Assembly: GCF_006517255.1 (NCBI RefSeq)
Contig: NZ_CP041185.1
Coordinates: forward strand, 620,001 to 684,000
DNA: 64,000 bases
Source of the DNA: Janthinobacterium tructae
GTDB taxonomy: Bacteria > Pseudomonadota > Gammaproteobacteria > Burkholderiales > Burkholderiaceae_D
Direction of reading: 5' to 3'
Shown piece after piece: positions 35,181 through 43,944 of this stretch. The translations under genes and the position numbers were made by a program. The first letter of the stretch is position 1. The number at the start of each line of letters is the position of its first letter. The notes under the pieces are model-generated. The model was not told the origin of the DNA. It saw only the letters and a program-made list of their open reading frames with translations, and made no database searches.

Positions 35181-35795
35181 TCAAGCCGCCTTGGCCAATC
35201 CTTCCGCTTCCCAGGCAGCTTTGACGCTGTCGCGCTGGGCCATTCTGCCCAGGAAGGCCTGCACATTGGCCAGCGCGGACAAGTCCACGCCCACGCGCGG
35301 CGCCCAGCCCGTGATGACGAACAGGTAGGCGTCGGCCACGGTGAAGGTGTCGCCGGTCAGGTAAGCCCGGCCTTGCAGGCGGCTATCCACCCATTTGAAT
35401 TTCTTGCCCAGTTGCTCAATGAACAAGGCCTTGGTGGCGGCGTCGAAGCGGGGATCGAACAGGGGACTGAACGATTTGTGCAGCTCGGACGTGATGTAGT
35501 TCTGCCATTCCAGCACCTTGTAGCGGGCAAAGCTGCCCACCGGCGGCAGCAGATCCTGCCTGCCCGCCTGTTCGGCGATGTACTGGGCGATGACGGGGCC
35601 TTCACTCAAGGTGCTGCCATCGTCGAGGGCCAGCAGCGGCACCTGGCCTTTCGGATTGAGTTCGTAGTAATTGCCGCCTTCCTGCGTCTGGTGCTGGCCC
35701 AGGTCGACCTTCACGAGGGTGAAGGCCGCCCCCGTTTCGCGCAGGATGATGTGTGGTGCCTGCGAGCAGGCGCCCGGCGAGTAAAAGAGTTTCAT
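35181..35795 (-). CDS. Glutathione S-transferase (GstA-like)
   Basis: A 204-residue GST. The thioredoxin-like N-terminal domain begins MKLFYSPGACSQAPHIILRE, with the Ser/Cys pair characteristic of bacterial beta-class enzymes, and contains NPKGQVPLLALDDG and LSEGPVIAQYIAEQ for glutathione binding. The helical C-terminal domain includes FTVADAYLFVITGWAPRVG. It conjugates glutathione to electrophiles or reduces disulfides. Convergent with the thioesterase, 22 bases apart. Confidence 0.92.
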   Translation of the reverse strand: MKLFYSPGACSQAPHIILRETGAAFTLVKVDLGQHQTQEGGNYYELNPKGQVPLLALDDGSTLSEGPVIAQYIAEQAGRQDLLPPVGSFARYKVLEWQNYITSELHKSFSPLFDPRFDAATKALFIEQLGKKFKWVDSRLQGRAYLTGDTFTVADAYLFVITGWAPRVGVDLSALANVQAFLGRMAQRDSVKAAWEAEGLAKAA

Positions 35796-35940
35796 GGCGA
35801 TCCTTGAACAGGTGGGAAAGCAGCCACTATAGTCCTGCTGCGCCGCACGGTAAACGCATGTTCGCGTGGCGACTATGTCTGCCCGGTCATGCGGCCCATC
35901 GCCCTGTACCGCAGCCATGCTGCCCTCGCTGCTGGTGCTG

Positions 35941-36801
35941 TCATGCCGCCGCCCCGGCTGACCACTCGCGCAGCAATTGCCCGAACGCTTCGGCCGCCGC
36001 CGTGCTGCCAGCGGCGCGCCAGACGAGCTGGAACTGGGCGGCGGGCAGGGCGGGCAAACCATGCTGGCCATCGATGACCACCATGCCTGGCTCCAGGTCG
36101 CCCTTTGGCAGGGCCGTGATCGCCAGGCCAGCCAGCACGGCGGCGCGCAAGCCCTGCTGGCTGGGCGAGGTGAACGCCACGCGCCAGTCGAGGCCGGCGC
36201 CGTCGAGGGCGTCGACGCCCACTTGCCGGTGCATGCACGGCGCCGGCGAAAACGCCAGCGGCAGCGGCAGCGCGCCGTCATGGCGAAAATCGTGCGCCGC
36301 CGCCCAGACGAAGCGCGTGCGGCGCAGCACGGCCGCGTCATCCTGGCCGCAAGTCAAGGCCATGACGACGGCCAGGTCCAGCGCATCGGCGGCGACCAGT
36401 TTCTGCAAGTCAAGATAGGTGCCTACCGTCACATCCAGGCGCACGGCGGGAAACAGGTGCGCGAACTGCGCCAGCAGGGCGGGCAGGCGCGCGCCCATGA
36501 AATTTTCCGGTACGCCAAAGCGCACGGCGCCGGCAATCGAGGAACGCTGGAAGCGCCGCGACAGGGCATCCTGGGCCGCCAGGATCTGCCGCGCGTGGCG
36601 CAGGAAATCCTCGCCATCTTCCGTCAGGCGCAGGCTGCGCGTGGTGCGCAGCAGCAGCGCGGCGCCCGCTTGCTCTTCCAGGCGGCGGATCTGGTGGCTG
36701 ATGGCGGACTGGCTCAGATGCAGCCGTTCAGCGGCGCGCGTAAAGCCGCCCGTGTCCGCTACGGCGACCAAGGCGCGCAGCAGGGCGGTATCGAAGTCCA
36801 T
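35941..36801 (-). CDS. LysR-family transcriptional regulator
   Basis: A 286-residue LysR protein. The N-terminal helix-turn-helix is in TGGFTRAAERLHLSQSAISHQIRRLEEQ, and the effector domain follows (GAVRFGVPENFMGARLPALLAQF). The start at 36801 (MDFDTALLRALVAV) has GGGAG four bases upstream, so it is preferred to 36819. It diverges from the MFS transporter beginning at 36919; the AT-rich space between them is the probable operator, and the transporter the probable target. Confidence 0.88.
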   Translation of the reverse strand: MDFDTALLRALVAVADTGGFTRAAERLHLSQSAISHQIRRLEEQAGAALLLRTTRSLRLTEDGEDFLRHARQILAAQDALSRRFQRSSIAGAVRFGVPENFMGARLPALLAQFAHLFPAVRLDVTVGTYLDLQKLVAADALDLAVVMALTCGQDDAAVLRRTRFVWAAAHDFRHDGALPLPLAFSPAPCMHRQVGVDALDGAGLDWRVAFTSPSQQGLRAAVLAGLAITALPKGDLEPGMVVIDGQHGLPALPAAQFQLVWRAAGSTAAAEAFGQLLREWSAGAAA

Positions 36802-36918
36802 GAAGCTCCCGTGATTCATGATGAAAATGAATGAATTGTATAAAATTTTATCATTTCCTTCATGAGTCGAGGCTTTTTAGAATGCTGGCTCGCAGTGCGC
36901 CGTCTCCACGCGCGCTCC

Positions 36919-38457
36919 ATGACTACCGACATCAAGGCTACGATGCACCTGACTACTTCGCAACAAAATGTACTGACCCTGGCCGCCGTGTGCCTGGCCT
37001 CGCTCATGTTCGGCCTGGAAATTTCCAGCGTGCCCGTCATCCTGCCCACCCTGGAAACGGTGCTGCATAGCGACTTCAAGGACTTGCAATGGATCATGAA
37101 CGCCTACACCCTGGCTTGCACCACCGTGCTGATGGCCACGGGCACCCTGGCCGACCGCTATGGCCGCAAGCGCCTGCTGCTCGCCAGCCTGGCGCTGTTC
37201 GGCCTCAGTTCCCTCGTGTGCGGCTGGGCCGGCAGCACGGGCGTGCTGATCGCCGCGCGCGCGCTGCAGGGCGCGGCCGGCGGCGCCATGCTGATTTGCC
37301 AGGTGGCCGTGCTGTCGCAGCAGTTTCCGGCCGGCGCCGCGCGGGGCCGGGCGTTTGGCGCCTGGGGCATCGTGTTTGGCCTGGGCCTGGGCTTCGGCCC
37401 CATCATTGGCGCGGCCATCGTCGCGCTATCGGGCTGGCAATGGGTATTTCTCGTGCACGGGCCGCTGGCTGTCGTCGCGCTGCTGCTGGCGGGCCTGGGC
37501 GTGACGGAATCGCGCGACCCGCAGCAGCGCAAGCTGGACGTGGCCGGCATCGCCACCTTGTCGCTGGCTGTGTTCAGCCTGGCGTGGTGCATCACGCAGG
37601 GGCCGGCGCTGGGTGTCACCGACCCGCGCACCGTGGCCAGCCTGGCCGTGGCGCTGGCCGGTTTTGCCGCGTTTGCCGTCATCGAACGGCGCCAGCCTGA
37701 ACCGATGATCGATTTCCGTGTCTTTCGCATCCGCCGTTTCTCGGGTGCGCTGCTCGGTTCGGCTGGCATGAACTGCAGTTTCTGGCCGCTCATGATCTAT
37801 CTGCCCCTGTACGTGCAGCATGGCCTCGGCTACAGCAGCCTGGGCACGGGCCTGAGCCTGCTGGCCTACACCTTGCCCACCTTGCTCATGCCGCCGCTGG
37901 CCGAGCGGCTGGCGCTGCGCTACCGGGCCGATGCGCTCATTCCCGCCGGCTTGCTGGCCATCGGCGCAGGTTTTTTGTTGATGCTGTGGGGCAGCCATGC
38001 GGACGCCGCCAGCTGGTTGACGATCTTGCCCGGCTGCCTGCTGGCCGGCACGGGCCTCGGGCTGACCAACACGCCCGTCACCAACACGACGACGGCCGCC
38101 GTGCCCGGCGAGCGGGCCGGCATGGCGTCCAGCATCGACATCAGCGCGCGCATGGTCAGCCTGTCGGTGAATATCGCGCTGATGGGCTTTATCCTCGTCG
38201 AAGCCATCCAGTCCGCCTTGCGCCAGCATGTGCCTGCCGGGATTGATGCGGCGGCGCTGCGCGCCATGGCGGAAGGCTTGTCGGCAGGCAAGGGTGCCGG
38301 CGCGCTGCCGGCCGGCGTGGCGAAGCTGGCGCTGGCACAGGGATTTGGCGCCGTGATGCTGTATGGCGGCGTAGCCGCCTGCCTGTTCGCCGTGGCCAGC
38401 TGGCTGGTGTTTGGCGCCGGGCGGGCGCGGCAGACAGCCGGGCAGCCGATGCGCTGA
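36919..38457 (+). CDS. MFS transporter, DHA2 (14-helix) family
   Basis: A 512-residue drug:H+ antiporter-like protein. The N-terminal half has LEISSVPVILPTLE, WIMNAYTLACTTVLMATGTLADRYGRKRLLL, the A-loop signature of MFS, and the C-motif-like GIVFGLGLGFGPIIGAAI, diagnostic for exporters. The length fits 14 helices. The start at 36919 is the one that avoids a basic extension found with 36862. Likely exports a toxic compound under control of the divergent LysR regulator. Confidence 0.88.
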   Translation: MTTDIKATMHLTTSQQNVLTLAAVCLASLMFGLEISSVPVILPTLETVLHSDFKDLQWIMNAYTLACTTVLMATGTLADRYGRKRLLLASLALFGLSSLVCGWAGSTGVLIAARALQGAAGGAMLICQVAVLSQQFPAGAARGRAFGAWGIVFGLGLGFGPIIGAAIVALSGWQWVFLVHGPLAVVALLLAGLGVTESRDPQQRKLDVAGIATLSLAVFSLAWCITQGPALGVTDPRTVASLAVALAGFAAFAVIERRQPEPMIDFRVFRIRRFSGALLGSAGMNCSFWPLMIYLPLYVQHGLGYSSLGTGLSLLAYTLPTLLMPPLAERLALRYRADALIPAGLLAIGAGFLLMLWGSHADAASWLTILPGCLLAGTGLGLTNTPVTNTTTAAVPGERAGMASSIDISARMVSLSVNIALMGFILVEAIQSALRQHVPAGIDAAALRAMAEGLSAGKGAGALPAGVAKLALAQGFGAVMLYGGVAACLFAVASWLVFGAGRARQTAGQPMR

Positions 38458-38529
38458 AATCCGGGAGCAGGGGAGGCTATAATCTGGGCACGTTGGCAAG
38501 TGTTGCTCAACGTCATTATGAGGCCGCCC

Positions 38530-39327
38530 ATGCACAAACTGATTTCCGAACTCACCCGCCTGTACCTGTTCGAGGAACAGCAGCACTACGTCGATGCGCA
38601 GGGTGGCGTGCAGCCTTTGATGCCGGCCGTGCTGGCGCGCCATCTGTCGGGCGAGCAGACGGTGGCCGTACAACTCGTGACCAGTAGCGGCCTGACGCGC
38701 GCGCTGGTGCTGGAGTTTGGCGGCAAGGGCGGCGGCGAAGCGCACTGGAGCGCGCTGTGCACGATCGCCAATGCCGTGCAGCATGAGCTGGACATGCCGG
38801 CGCCCGCCGTCAGCATCTCGGGCACGGCGTTCCAGCTGTGGCTGTCGCTGGCCACGCCCGTGCCCGTCGCCCAGGCGCGCCAGTTCGTGCAGTTACTGCG
38901 TTCGACCTTTTTGCCCGCTTCGACCGACATCCTCGCCAGCGCGCCGCCAGACTACGTGGAGCAGGTGGCGCTGCCGCCATGCTTGCAGCCGTCGGGCAAG
39001 TGGGCCGCCTTCATCCACCCCAGCATGGGCGCCGCCTTCGTCGACGAACCTGGCCTGGACATGCCGCCGCCGCCAGCCGCCCAGCTGGGCTTCCTGGAAA
39101 GCTTGCGCAGCATCAACCCGGCGCAGTTCGCGCAGGCGCTGGCGAAATTGCAGGGACATGCGGGGCTGGCTGTCGCCGTGCCCGCTCCCGTCGCCGCCGC
39201 ATTGCCAGTGGCAACGTCCGTCAGTGCGCCGGGCTTGCTGCTGCAGGACGCCACGCTGGAAGACATTGTGCGCTGGCTGCATGCGCGCAATATCGAGCCG
39301 ACTTTGCGGCACCGCCTTAGCGATTGA
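38530..39327 (+). CDS. Hypothetical protein
   Basis: A 265-residue soluble protein; GAGG lies six bases before the ATG at 38530. I recognise no domain. The N-terminal 160 residues read as a compact alpha/beta domain (YLFEEQQHYVDAQGGVQPL, AVSISGTAFQLWLSLATPV, KWAAFIHPSMGAAFVDEPG). After a helical segment and an Ala/Pro-rich linker, a C-terminal helix (TLEDIVRWLHARNIEPTLRHR) ends the protein. 72 bases after the MFS gene and with normal codon use, so a real gene is likely. Confidence 0.65.
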   Translation: MHKLISELTRLYLFEEQQHYVDAQGGVQPLMPAVLARHLSGEQTVAVQLVTSSGLTRALVLEFGGKGGGEAHWSALCTIANAVQHELDMPAPAVSISGTAFQLWLSLATPVPVAQARQFVQLLRSTFLPASTDILASAPPDYVEQVALPPCLQPSGKWAAFIHPSMGAAFVDEPGLDMPPPPAAQLGFLESLRSINPAQFAQALAKLQGHAGLAVAVPAPVAAALPVATSVSAPGLLLQDATLEDIVRWLHARNIEPTLRHRLSD

Positions 39328-39399
39328 ACTGGCCGCTTGAGTCCGCAGCCAGGAGCGGCCAGTCGTGAATACTCAATTGTGCTAACCGGGGGACCAGGC

Positions 39400-40191
39400 G
39401 TGAAATCAATAGTTGAACTGTCTGTGGGATGGAGGCGTTTTTGCCGTGTGCTGTGCCTCGGATTGACCTGTGTGTCAACGCATTCTTCCCTGCATGCGCA
39501 AGTCGCAGTTGGCCGGCCAATCGAGAATTTCATTTCCCCACCTCGCTTGTTCCCCTCGGAAGGAGCGTTGCGGGCGGCATATGAGCCTTTGCCGGCATTC
39601 GACCGCATATCAGGCAAGGTGATGGGGGAAATACGGGCGGATTTGTCGCCTTGTCCCCCTCGGCAAGGCGAAACCGCGTGTGGCATCCCCATTCTCTGGT
39701 ACCTCAGTATGCGAGATGGACGCCGCCTTGCATTGAATACCGATGAAGTCAGCTATGAGCAGGCTGCGCTGATATCCTATGAAACTGCTGTATTAAAGGG
39801 CGGCTGGGCATGGTCGAATGTGGAATTTCAAGGTGGGAATTTTTGGATAAGAACGAAAATCGAGGATGTCACCAGTTTTGAAAAGCTCGCCTACGCAATT
39901 CATGAATTTGAAGTGTGGTGCAGTCGCCCGGGCGCGTGTGAGCCAGTTGCTACGGCCATGCAGAAAGAATTGAACCGCATGATGGCTGGTCAGTTTCAAT
40001 TGCGTAGTTGTGGTAATCAAACTTATGCAATTGATGGCCTCGTCAAGCAAGGCGGCCGCCGGTACTACAAGGTTAGCCGTACGGAAGTGGAAGAAGGTAC
40101 AGCCCAGCCCAAGCTGCCCATGACTGGCTATATTCCCACGCGGCGTAAGAATGGCACACATGTCGGCATGTTCTGGTCCAGGGGCTGCTGA
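39400..40191 (+). CDS. Exported cysteine-containing hypothetical protein
   Basis: A 263-residue protein with a signal peptide ending near SLHAQVA when translated from the GTG at 39400, which has GGGGGA about seven bases upstream. The mature part has several cysteines (PCPPRQGETACG, EVWCSRPGACEP, QLRSCGNQ), suggesting disulfides in the periplasm. Other segments are PILWYLSMRDGRRLALNTDEV and AWSNVEFQGGNFWIRTKI. Family unknown. Lower GC than the genes before it; it starts a strip of accessory genes. Confidence 0.65.
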   Translation: MKSIVELSVGWRRFCRVLCLGLTCVSTHSSLHAQVAVGRPIENFISPPRLFPSEGALRAAYEPLPAFDRISGKVMGEIRADLSPCPPRQGETACGIPILWYLSMRDGRRLALNTDEVSYEQAALISYETAVLKGGWAWSNVEFQGGNFWIRTKIEDVTSFEKLAYAIHEFEVWCSRPGACEPVATAMQKELNRMMAGQFQLRSCGNQTYAIDGLVKQGGRRYYKVSRTEVEEGTAQPKLPMTGYIPTRRKNGTHVGMFWSRGC

Positions 40192-40237
40192 CTTTAGGGG
40201 GGAGTGCACGTTCGGCCAGAAGCACACGGTTTCATGA

Positions 40238-40300
40238 GTGTGACAATGTAAGCCTTTTTCTTACTGGCAATTTGTTATTCTCTACGGCTGCTCTCGACCA
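40238..40300 (+). repeat. 63-bp duplicated intergenic element, copy 1
   Basis: It starts GTGTGACAATGT and contains TGGCAAT, TATTCTCT and CTGCTCTCG. It aligns without gaps to 41722-41784 with 46 of 63 identical bases. Both copies lie just upstream of a start codon or ORF, so a shared promoter or mobile fragment is possible. Confidence 0.6.
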
Positions 40301-40459
40301 ATGCCGGCAATGCAAAGTCAGGCCGAGCAACGCGTTAAGTCCAATGAAAATCCCCGTTGGGATCAGGCTTTTTCCAAGGACCAAGGAAGAACATGGGAAA
40401 CGAACTGGACTATGGATTTTGTGCGCGCCACACAGGAAATGGCAGCCATTCAGCGTTGA
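40301..40459 (+). pseudogene. Short C-terminal gene remnant (DUF1579-like)
   Basis: A 52-codon frame containing NPRWDQAFSKDQGRTWETNW and TMDFVRATQEM. The pattern FSKDQGRTWETNWTMDF strongly recalls the last strands of DUF1579-type lipocalin-like proteins, which are normally about 150 residues or more. The upstream part is missing and replaced by the 63-bp repeat, so this seems a truncated fragment captured in the accessory strip. It could still be expressed as a small protein, but no good ribosome site is seen. Confidence 0.45.
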
Positions 40460-40461
40460 AG

Positions 40462-40491
40462 ACTGAGGTTGCCAGCGGCGGCAACCTCAGT
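40462..40491. terminator. Perfect 12-bp hairpin
   Basis: ACTGAGGTTGCC, six-base loop AGCGGC, GGCAACCTCAGT, starting three bases after the remnant's stop. It is a strong stem without a following T-run; a terminator or a palindromic repeat. Confidence 0.55.
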
Positions 40492-41008
40492 CATTGAAGC
40501 GAAACTTGAGTAACTAAAATCAATGATAAAAATTATGGAATATGAAATACGACTTCAGTTGGGACAGAAAATTTCCCGCATGTCTCTATTTTTTTCTCAT
40601 TAATTTTCTTTGGCTGCGCCTTTGCTCCTGAAGTTGTACCTGCTCATGTAAGGTTTTTTTCCTTGGCGCTATCGGCATTATTTTCTTGCGTAGGGGGCAA
40701 TAAATCTGCCTTGATTTCACCGGCAAAGAGCTTGCAATGGAAGTTCATGCCATCGATACCACGAGCCTTGTTTCTCGCTTTTTTTCAGTTGCTAGCATTG
40801 TCGACTGTGATGATGTTCCTGGATGTTTAAATTGCCACGAGTTAACTAGACACTGCTGAACTGCTCATAAACTATGACTGAGCGGCAGTTGCAAACAGTC
40901 GGCAAAGCATGCAATGGGGCATAGCCTGTCAACGACGGCAACCGGCCAGGAGCAGACGAAAGCGGTACGGAGCAAAACGATGGAGCAGACGCAACGGAGA
41001 GTCTCAGC
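40492..41008. other. AT-rich gap without recognised gene
   Basis: About 517 bases, clearly AT-richer than the rest of the window, with several poly-T runs. A minus-strand open stretch near 40650-40790 (containing GIDGMNFHCKLFAGEIKADL) has no proper start and may be a decayed gene or chance. Near the right end, at 40929-40958, lies a copy of the short intergenic repeat (CAACGACGGCAACCGGCCAG). Confidence 0.4.
40929..40958 (+). repeat. Short intergenic repeat family, copy
   Basis: TCAACGACGGCAACCGGCCA followed by GGAGCAGACG. Related sequences occur at 40208-40226, 41685-41713, 43863-43903, 44249-44283 and 44539-44560, always between genes. The rough consensus is CCAACGACGGCAA-CGGCCA, then AGCAGAC. 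Confidence 0.55.
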
Positions 41009-41650
41009 ATGGATCACATGACGGGCAAGTTTTATGCAAGCTACGTGCAACATGGCACGGTCGATTCAGAGGCGTCGCACAGCGCTATCTCTAAATATTT
41101 TCAAGCTGCTTTTAAAGAAGGCGACAAGGTACTGGATGTCGGATCGGGCTCAGGCCGAGACTTGGCGGTTTTAATAAAAAATGGCGTTGACGCCTATGGC
41201 ATCGAACCCAATGACTCGATGCGAACATACTCTCTGACTAAACATCCCGAGCTGGCGGGGCGCGTGAAGCCTGGTCTGCTACCTATTACTCGCGTGCCAT
41301 TCGGCGGACGTTTCGATGGCGTGCTGTGTAGCGCAGTGTTGATGCATATTCACGAGGACTGTTTTGTAGAGTCGTGGAAATCCATTCTGCAGGTGCTCAA
41401 GCCGACCGCGAAGGTACTATTCTCATTACCTTCGATGCACTCTGGTTTGCTTCGAGATCGTCGTGATCGAGATGACCGTTTTTTTGAAAATCATCGCACT
41501 GACGTTGTCGGCTCTATTCTGAGATCTCTCGGTTTTAGTGAAATAGACCTGGGCGTAGAAGCCACTTCCGTGTATCCCGACATAACTTGGACCATTTATC
41601 TCTTCGAGTCCACGGCACCTGGTCCTGGTGGCATGCGCCACACCACCTGA
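41009..41650 (+). CDS. Class I SAM-dependent methyltransferase
   Basis: A 213-residue methyltransferase. The SAM-binding motif I is VLDVGSGSGRDLAVL (41-55), followed by GVDAYGIEPNDSM, and the motif IV region is FDGVLCSAVLMHIHEDC. This fold is of the UbiE/Tam type; its substrate is unknown. The start may be 41009 or the ATG at 41018. GC content is low, and neighbours are unrelated genes separated by short repeats, which suggests capture by horizontal transfer. Confidence 0.85.
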   Translation: MDHMTGKFYASYVQHGTVDSEASHSAISKYFQAAFKEGDKVLDVGSGSGRDLAVLIKNGVDAYGIEPNDSMRTYSLTKHPELAGRVKPGLLPITRVPFGGRFDGVLCSAVLMHIHEDCFVESWKSILQVLKPTAKVLFSLPSMHSGLLRDRRDRDDRFFENHRTDVVGSILRSLGFSEIDLGVEATSVYPDITWTIYLFESTAPGPGGMRHTT

Positions 41651-41684
41651 CTCCCATGACCAATGTCGCTTTTGGAGCATAAGC

Positions 41685-41713
41685 TGCCAACGACGGCAGC
41701 CAGTAGTGGACAT
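41685..41713 (+). repeat. Short intergenic repeat family, copy
   Basis: GCCAACGACGGCAGCCAGTA followed by GTGGACATT, close to the copy at 40929 (also sharing an upstream GCATA). It lies just after the methyltransferase gene. Confidence 0.5.
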
Positions 41714-41721
41714 TCGCGGTC

Positions 41722-41784
41722 GCGTGACAATGTGTGATTTTTTTTGCGTGGCAATCCGCTATTCTCTGGGGCCGCTTTCGTCCA
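41722..41784 (+). repeat. 63-bp duplicated intergenic element, copy 2
   Basis: It starts GCGTGACAATGT and contains GTGGCAAT, TATTCTCT and CCGCTTTCG; 73% identical, without gaps, to 40238-40300. It ends 40 bases before the beta-CASP gene, so it could carry its promoter. Confidence 0.6.
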
Positions 41785-41824
41785 GAAGCAGGACTTTCAG
41801 ACGCTTATTTCTTCAGGGTTTTAA

Positions 41825-43822
41825 ATGCGAATTAGATTTATCGGCGCCAGTGACGATCATGTAACAGGCTCATGCACACACTTTTCTTACGACCGCAAAG
41901 AAGTGCAATTCTTGGTTGACTGTGGTTTGCATCAGGGCGAAAACCATGCACTTTTCAAAAACCGGCAAAAATTTCCTTTCGATGCCGCCGACATCAAATT
42001 TGTGCTTCTGACGCATGCGCACATCGATCACTGCGGGCTCATTCCCAAACTTTATCGCGATGGTTTTCAAGGCGTCGTTTTTTGCACAACGGCCACGGCG
42101 CAGCTTGCACGGCTGTCACTGCTCGACAGTGTCCGTTTCTCTTCGGGCCTTTACTCTGAGGACGACGTCAAAGCGATTCAGTTCAGCTGCGTGGATCAGC
42201 GCCCTGATTTTGGCTTGTCACGCTATATTCCTGTCGATGACGATCTATTCGTGTCGTTCACACGCACTGCCCATATTCTCGGGGCGATGTCGCTCAATAT
42301 TTCATGGAACCGCGACGATGGCACGCGTGGAGATATCGTTATGAGCGGCGACCTGGGAAACAACACCAAGGACAATCCTTGCCAGCCGCTGCTCGCCGGC
42401 CGGCAGGAGCCGTATGGTGTGCCTGAATATATGGTGGTGGAGAGCACCTATGGGTCACGGGTTCGCTCTCCGCATTTTTCAAATTATCTTGCACGCCTTG
42501 ATGCGCTCACCGACGTGATCAAGGATGCTGCGTTCAATCGAGGCAAGATTTTGATTCCCGCGTTTTCGTTACAGCGGACGCAGGAAATTCTGTTAGATCT
42601 AGTTTGCATTCTTGAATCACCAAACGGCCGCTTGCCTGCCGATATTCCGATCTTACCGGTCTTTTCCATAGCCGATTGCATCGCTTCAGGTTCGTGGGAC
42701 GAAGCCACCAATGGGCGCATCAAGCGGGCATTGGAAGCACAGTCCGAAGCGGTGCAAGAGCAATGGCGTGATGCGATAGAGGCGCGTGAACCGGATGAGA
42801 GTAACGCACCGCGCTACGGATTTGTCGACAAAGCAAAGGTGAATTTCGCTGAGTTCCGATCCATCATGATGGGATATACGAAACCACTGGCATTGAAAAT
42901 CGATGTGGACTCTCCTCTGACTCTGAGGATGACCGGCGTTTTCGGTGCCGAACTATGCCGCAGGCAAAAACGCACTCCCGACGAGACGCTGTATCGCAAC
43001 AGGCTTATGGCCGAACGCCTGCGACTGTCATCGGAAGCGGAAGTCGATGACAAGATCCGCACCATTTTCCCCATCAATAAAGAATTGACCGGCATCGAAA
43101 TTGCGCTCGGGTCCCATCTGCTGCGCTACCAAGGACTGACTTCTTCGAAGAAAAGCGATTACAAGGGTAAGAAGCCAGTACTCAGGCCAAAAGTGCCGCC
43201 ACTAGCTCACATTACGATTTCGGGCGGCGGGATGTGCGAGGGAGGTCGCGTGGTCGATCACCTTGAACATCTGTTACCGTCGAACCAGGCTGTGATCCTG
43301 ATTACAGGTTATATGGCCAGCGGCACGCTGGGCGGAAAATTGGCACAGTTAGGCAGATGCCGTATCGAAGGAGCGCTTCCTGACTTCACGGAAATCCAGG
43401 TCAACGACAGGGTATTTCGCCTTGACGACATCCACGCGCAGATAATCGATGTGGGCGGCTATTACTCAGGTCATGCCGACCAGAGCGGATTACTGCAATA
43501 CATTTTTACTGATCACAAACTTCCTGCGGAAGAAGGCGACAAAGCCACAACTGTGTTCTTGAACCACGGTACAAAACAATCGCGCGAGATGTTGAAAGAG
43601 GCGATCGAAGTGCATGTTCCCGGGGCTCTGGAGCGCAAGGTTGCGAAAGTCGAGTTTGCGGATTCTAGCCGGTGGTACAGCCTGGATCTGCATGAATGGA
43701 TCGATCCGCCCGCACCAGAACCGGCATTTTCTGACAACGGTTGGCAGGTCCTGGTGGCCGAGCAGAAGCGCACGAATACGCTCTTGGAGCGGTTAATTGA
43801 CCTCATGTCACCGCGGCAGTGA
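41825..43822 (+). CDS. Metallo-beta-lactamase/beta-CASP RNA-processing-type nuclease
   Basis: A 665-residue protein. The metallo-beta-lactamase core has Asp32 in VDCGL and the zinc site THAHIDHCG (His64, His66, Asp68, His69), with GDLGN and GGYYSGHADQSG later. The beta-CASP part is recognised from ESTYGSR, IPAFSLQRTQEILLDL, SGGGMCEGGRVVDHLEH and VFLNHGT. Such enzymes cleave RNA (CPSF73/YSH1-like). At 665 residues it is some 200 longer than common bacterial members, with an extra segment around residues 300-450 and a C-terminal tail. Isolated gene in the accessory strip, with no partner identified. Confidence 0.85.
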   Translation: MRIRFIGASDDHVTGSCTHFSYDRKEVQFLVDCGLHQGENHALFKNRQKFPFDAADIKFVLLTHAHIDHCGLIPKLYRDGFQGVVFCTTATAQLARLSLLDSVRFSSGLYSEDDVKAIQFSCVDQRPDFGLSRYIPVDDDLFVSFTRTAHILGAMSLNISWNRDDGTRGDIVMSGDLGNNTKDNPCQPLLAGRQEPYGVPEYMVVESTYGSRVRSPHFSNYLARLDALTDVIKDAAFNRGKILIPAFSLQRTQEILLDLVCILESPNGRLPADIPILPVFSIADCIASGSWDEATNGRIKRALEAQSEAVQEQWRDAIEAREPDESNAPRYGFVDKAKVNFAEFRSIMMGYTKPLALKIDVDSPLTLRMTGVFGAELCRRQKRTPDETLYRNRLMAERLRLSSEAEVDDKIRTIFPINKELTGIEIALGSHLLRYQGLTSSKKSDYKGKKPVLRPKVPPLAHITISGGGMCEGGRVVDHLEHLLPSNQAVILITGYMASGTLGGKLAQLGRCRIEGALPDFTEIQVNDRVFRLDDIHAQIIDVGGYYSGHADQSGLLQYIFTDHKLPAEEGDKATTVFLNHGTKQSREMLKEAIEVHVPGALERKVAKVEFADSSRWYSLDLHEWIDPPAPEPAFSDNGWQVLVAEQKRTNTLLERLIDLMSPRQ

Positions 43823-43862
43823 GCCCATGTATCACCAGCCTGCTGATTCAAATACCAAAGAT

Positions 43863-43903
43863 GAGCAAGGCGGCAATCGGCCAAGAGCAGACATAGCGCT
43901 CTG
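43863..43903 (+). repeat. Short intergenic repeat family, copy
   Basis: Contains GGCGGCAATCGGCCAAGAGC followed by AGACAT, matching the family consensus. It lies between the beta-CASP gene and a small membrane-protein gene. Confidence 0.45.
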
Positions 43904-43944
43904 GATCGCCCAAACGGAACTCAACGCAAATTTGAGACGTAAAT

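Noticed and set aside
40272..40466. 64-codon + strand frame overlapping the DUF1579-like remnant
   Set aside because: The neighbouring frame (40301-40459) gives a much more natural protein sequence with a recognisable C-terminal motif, so this frame is a shadow.
40650..40790. Minus-strand open stretch containing GIDGMNFHCKLFAGEIKADL
   Set aside because: No start codon with a ribosome site and a stop close upstream; in AT-rich DNA such a stretch can occur by chance. Kept only as a possible decayed gene.
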